Of a stretch of DNA of 64,000 nucleotides, positions 62,044-64,000 are shown in pieces. The translations under genes and the position numbers were made by a program. Numbering within the stretch: the first letter of the stretch is position 1; every line of letters starts with the position of its first letter. A model generated the notes under the pieces. The model ran no database searches. It saw only the letters and a program-made list of their open reading frames with translations, and was not told where the DNA came from. The stretch covers positions 3,720,001-3,784,000 of the forward strand of contig OX337232.1 in the NCBI GenBank assembly GCA_946965045.2. Direction: 5' to 3'. Source of the DNA: Epithemia pelagica. Lineage: Eukaryota > Bacillariophyta > Bacillariophyceae > Surirellales > Surirellaceae.

Positions 62044-64000
62044 TTAAGACAACCCTTTGGCTTCTTCCCCTGGTTGTTGTTCTTGGTCTTCTTCTTCTTC
62101 TGGAGCATGCTGGTGATCTTCGGTGGCGGCACTGTCACAAATCTGATGATGCGTCGGTGAGTGGGAATGGTGATTGGCATTATGACACCACGCCACGGCA
62201 AAAAATGTCAGGGCATTGAATTGGGTACACAAATCTTCTCCTCCTACAGGATCCGTGTCTCCTCCTCCTTTTCCTCTTGGACCACCAGCACCCATGGAGG
62301 ATGCCGTGTGTGCCATGGTGACGTTGGACCGAAGAATGCCACTGTCATTGACGTGCATAAAGTACGATGATGCCGCCGTGGGATTGCTTGTCACGGCCTT
62401 GATGGCTCCTGCTGCTGCTTCTGCAGCTGTTTTTTCTTTGGATTGAGCTGGTTGGGTGTCTTGTTCCTTCTCCGTCTCCTCCGCAATGGTGGTTGGTGCA
62501 TGTCGTGGACGTCGTCGTGGGGAGTTCTTATTGTTGGTCACCCTGGCTTTACGAAGTTGATTGGAGGATGGAGAAATACATTCGACCGCCTCCAAATTGG
62601 ACAAGGTTTCTTGAACAATGGCCACCACATGATCTACATTGGCCGTACTATCAGTGGTGGTCACCAAGGAGGTTGTTTCGTGGTGTTCCGAAAATCCCAT
62701 GTGGTGATGATGATGAAAGGCCCCGGGTGTAATGGCTCCCGTGGTTGCATCCGTGTTGGAAGGGACAAAGACAATGGCAGGAGTTCCATCCTCTCCCTCC
62801 ATACTAATGAGTTCCAACAATCGATCGTCTTCTGCGTGATCGTTTTGTGCTTGTTTGACATTTTGTTCGTCCGTGTGAGTACTTGGTTTGGTCTTGGGTG
62901 TCGGATCATTGGTTGCCTTTTGCGTTTCGTCGTCTTGTCCATGAGCCATTTCTATTAATCGGTTGTACACATCTTGAGGCGACAACAAGAGGTAGTTGTT
63001 GGGCAAGACCTTGTTGCCCTTTTCATCTGTTCCATTGGGATAGGTAAAGAGAATCATGTTGTCGTCGTCTGGTACAACTTCATTTTCTGGCGATTCATCC
63101 GAAGGAATGGGTGACATGCTCATGGAAAAGGATGGATTGTTGGGAACGACGGAATGATACTGACGGTCGTGTTGTTGCGCAGTGTCGTCCGTTGGCATCA
63201 TTTTGGTTTGTCGGTTTTCCAGTTCATCGCTGGGAGCCATGGAAACCATACCTCGTGACTGAAACGATTGGGTGTAGGTAAAGGAATACTGATCTTGGCG
63301 TGGTGACAAATAGGGGCTGGTTCGAGTTGGTGCCGTTTTGTTGTTGTTGTTGTTGTTGTTTGGAGTCTTGTTGTTGTTCTTGTTGGTATCCTGTTTATGC
63401 ATCACAACGACAGTCGCTTGCGAACTTGGTTGAGAAGTGGGAGGAGACGACCGAGTTTGTGGAGGGGTTTGATTTTGACTGCTGTTGCTACAATGACTCT
63501 GGTTTCTTGTTGTTGTTGTTGTTGTTTTTGTTGTTGTGGACGACTTGGATGAAATCGCAGTCGTAGTCGTAGTTGTTGTACCGGCAGCACCCTTGGATTT
63601 GTGGTTGTCATAGGAGAGCTGCCAACTGACTTCTTCATCCGACGGAAAGGAGGAGGAGGCAGAACTTGGTCCGGTCCGGAGTGTGGAAGAAATACAACTC
63701 TTGTCTTTGGTGGAGGAATGACGAGACTGGTCGTCCTCGTCTTCGACATCGGTCGACGCTTGGGTGGTAACGTCTCCCTCCTCCATTGGTTTCTGGGCGT
63801 CTTGCTTGTGGACGGTCCGCTCCTGTCGTTGTTGCAGATGCAGTTGTTGTTTGAGGATTTGACCAAAGGCATCGTCGTCGCAACAGTCTTCTTGAGGATT
63901 CATTCCACCATCACCAGCACCACAACAATCGTCGAGACTGAACCCTTTTTGCAAATTGGCCAAGCCATGATAAATGGCGGTTCCACTGAGCGAGGCCGAA
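62044..64000 (-). CDS. Hypothetical Q/N/T/S-rich protein, 5' partial
   Basis: The frame is open through the right edge of the window (at least 652 codons) and ends at 62044; the true start lies outside. Composition is very biased: Thr, Asn, Gln and Ser runs, for example NNNNNNN and repeated TTTTTT stretches. More ordered islands are NMILFTYPNGTDEKGNKVLPNNYLLLSPQDVYNRLIEMA and DRLLELISMEGEDGTPAIVFVPS (roughly the middle), and a His-rich HHHHHM. The C-terminus has FNALTFFAVAWCHNANHH and an acidic Gln/Glu tail. No domain is recognised. It may be a regulatory protein with disordered activation-type regions, but that is a guess. Confidence 0.6.
   Translation of the reverse strand, partial: SASLSGTAIYHGLANLQKGFSLDDCCGAGDGGMNPQEDCCDDDAFGQILKQQLHLQQRQERTVHKQDAQKPMEEGDVTTQASTDVEDEDDQSRHSSTKDKSCISSTLRTGPSSASSSFPSDEEVSWQLSYDNHKSKGAAGTTTTTTTAISSKSSTTTKTTTTTTRNQSHCSNSSQNQTPPQTRSSPPTSQPSSQATVVVMHKQDTNKNNNKTPNNNNNNNKTAPTRTSPYLSPRQDQYSFTYTQSFQSRGMVSMAPSDELENRQTKMMPTDDTAQQHDRQYHSVVPNNPSFSMSMSPIPSDESPENEVVPDDDNMILFTYPNGTDEKGNKVLPNNYLLLSPQDVYNRLIEMAHGQDDETQKATNDPTPKTKPSTHTDEQNVKQAQNDHAEDDRLLELISMEGEDGTPAIVFVPSNTDATTGAITPGAFHHHHHMGFSEHHETTSLVTTTDSTANVDHVVAIVQETLSNLEAVECISPSSNQLRKARVTNNKNSPRRRPRHAPTTIAEETEKEQDTQPAQSKEKTAAEAAAGAIKAVTSNPTAASSYFMHVNDSGILRSNVTMAHTASSMGAGGPRGKGGGDTDPVGGEDLCTQFNALTFFAVAWCHNANHHSHSPTHHQICDSAATEDHQHAPEEEEDQEQQPGEEAKGLS

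Overview
The window looks like nuclear DNA of a protist, most likely a diatom (a raphid pennate would fit) or a close stramenopile. The grounds are short GT-AG introns, a eukaryotic topoisomerase IB, a heat-shock-factor gene with a long low-complexity tail, RNAi-type RNA-dependent RNA polymerases, Ty1/copia and hAT transposons, and proteins that mix a TIR-like region with kinesin-light-chain-type TPR repeats. The organism is inferred from gene content only.

Layout. 0.6-1.4 kb: an EF-hand gene with an unresolved intron. 2.4-15.2 kb and 29.9-31.6 kb: a family of DXD-like glycosyltransferases (A intact, B a multi-lesion pseudogene, C intact, D cut at its 5' end, plus two C-terminal relics). 3.9-10.7 kb: a complete hAT transposon with a 14-bp terminal inverted repeat and a perfect 8-bp target duplication (ATTCCCAC). 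It carries an intact transposase and, convergently, an intact endonuclease III-type HhH-GPD DNA glycosylase.

13.6-22.8 kb and 29.9-42.8 kb are two copies of one tandem segmental duplication: glycosyltransferase, topoisomerase IB (four exons, both copies intact), TIR-like/TPR gene, heat shock factor. The copies meet at a 7.1-kb copia element (22.8-29.9 kb). Its left flank is the interior of the HSF gene and its right flank the interior of the glycosyltransferase gene, with no shared target duplication. This is the product expected from unequal recombination between two copia insertions. The copia element holds a hAT fragment and a 1.3-kb inverted-repeat element. The TPR gene has 6 repeat units in copy 1 and 34 in copy 2.

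42.4-44.7 kb: the full HSF gene, broken by one in-frame TGA in the DNA-binding domain. 45.7-55.8 kb: two tandem cellular-type RNA-dependent RNA polymerases (catalytic DLDGD in both) with KOW-like modules; between them lies a decayed copy of the HSF 5' end, so HSF head plus RdRP was duplicated as a unit. 56.8-64 kb: a low-complexity hypothetical gene, a secreted GDSL hydrolase with a lysine-rich linker and a 69-nt intron, and the 3' part of a Q/N/T-rich gene that runs off the window.

The theme is rapid turnover by duplication: transposon-mediated segmental duplication, tandem duplication, repeat-unit expansion and probable gene conversion. The two most unusual items are the glycosylase carried inside an apparently intact hAT transposon and the paired TIR-like/TPR receptor-like genes with near-identical, length-variable repeat arrays.
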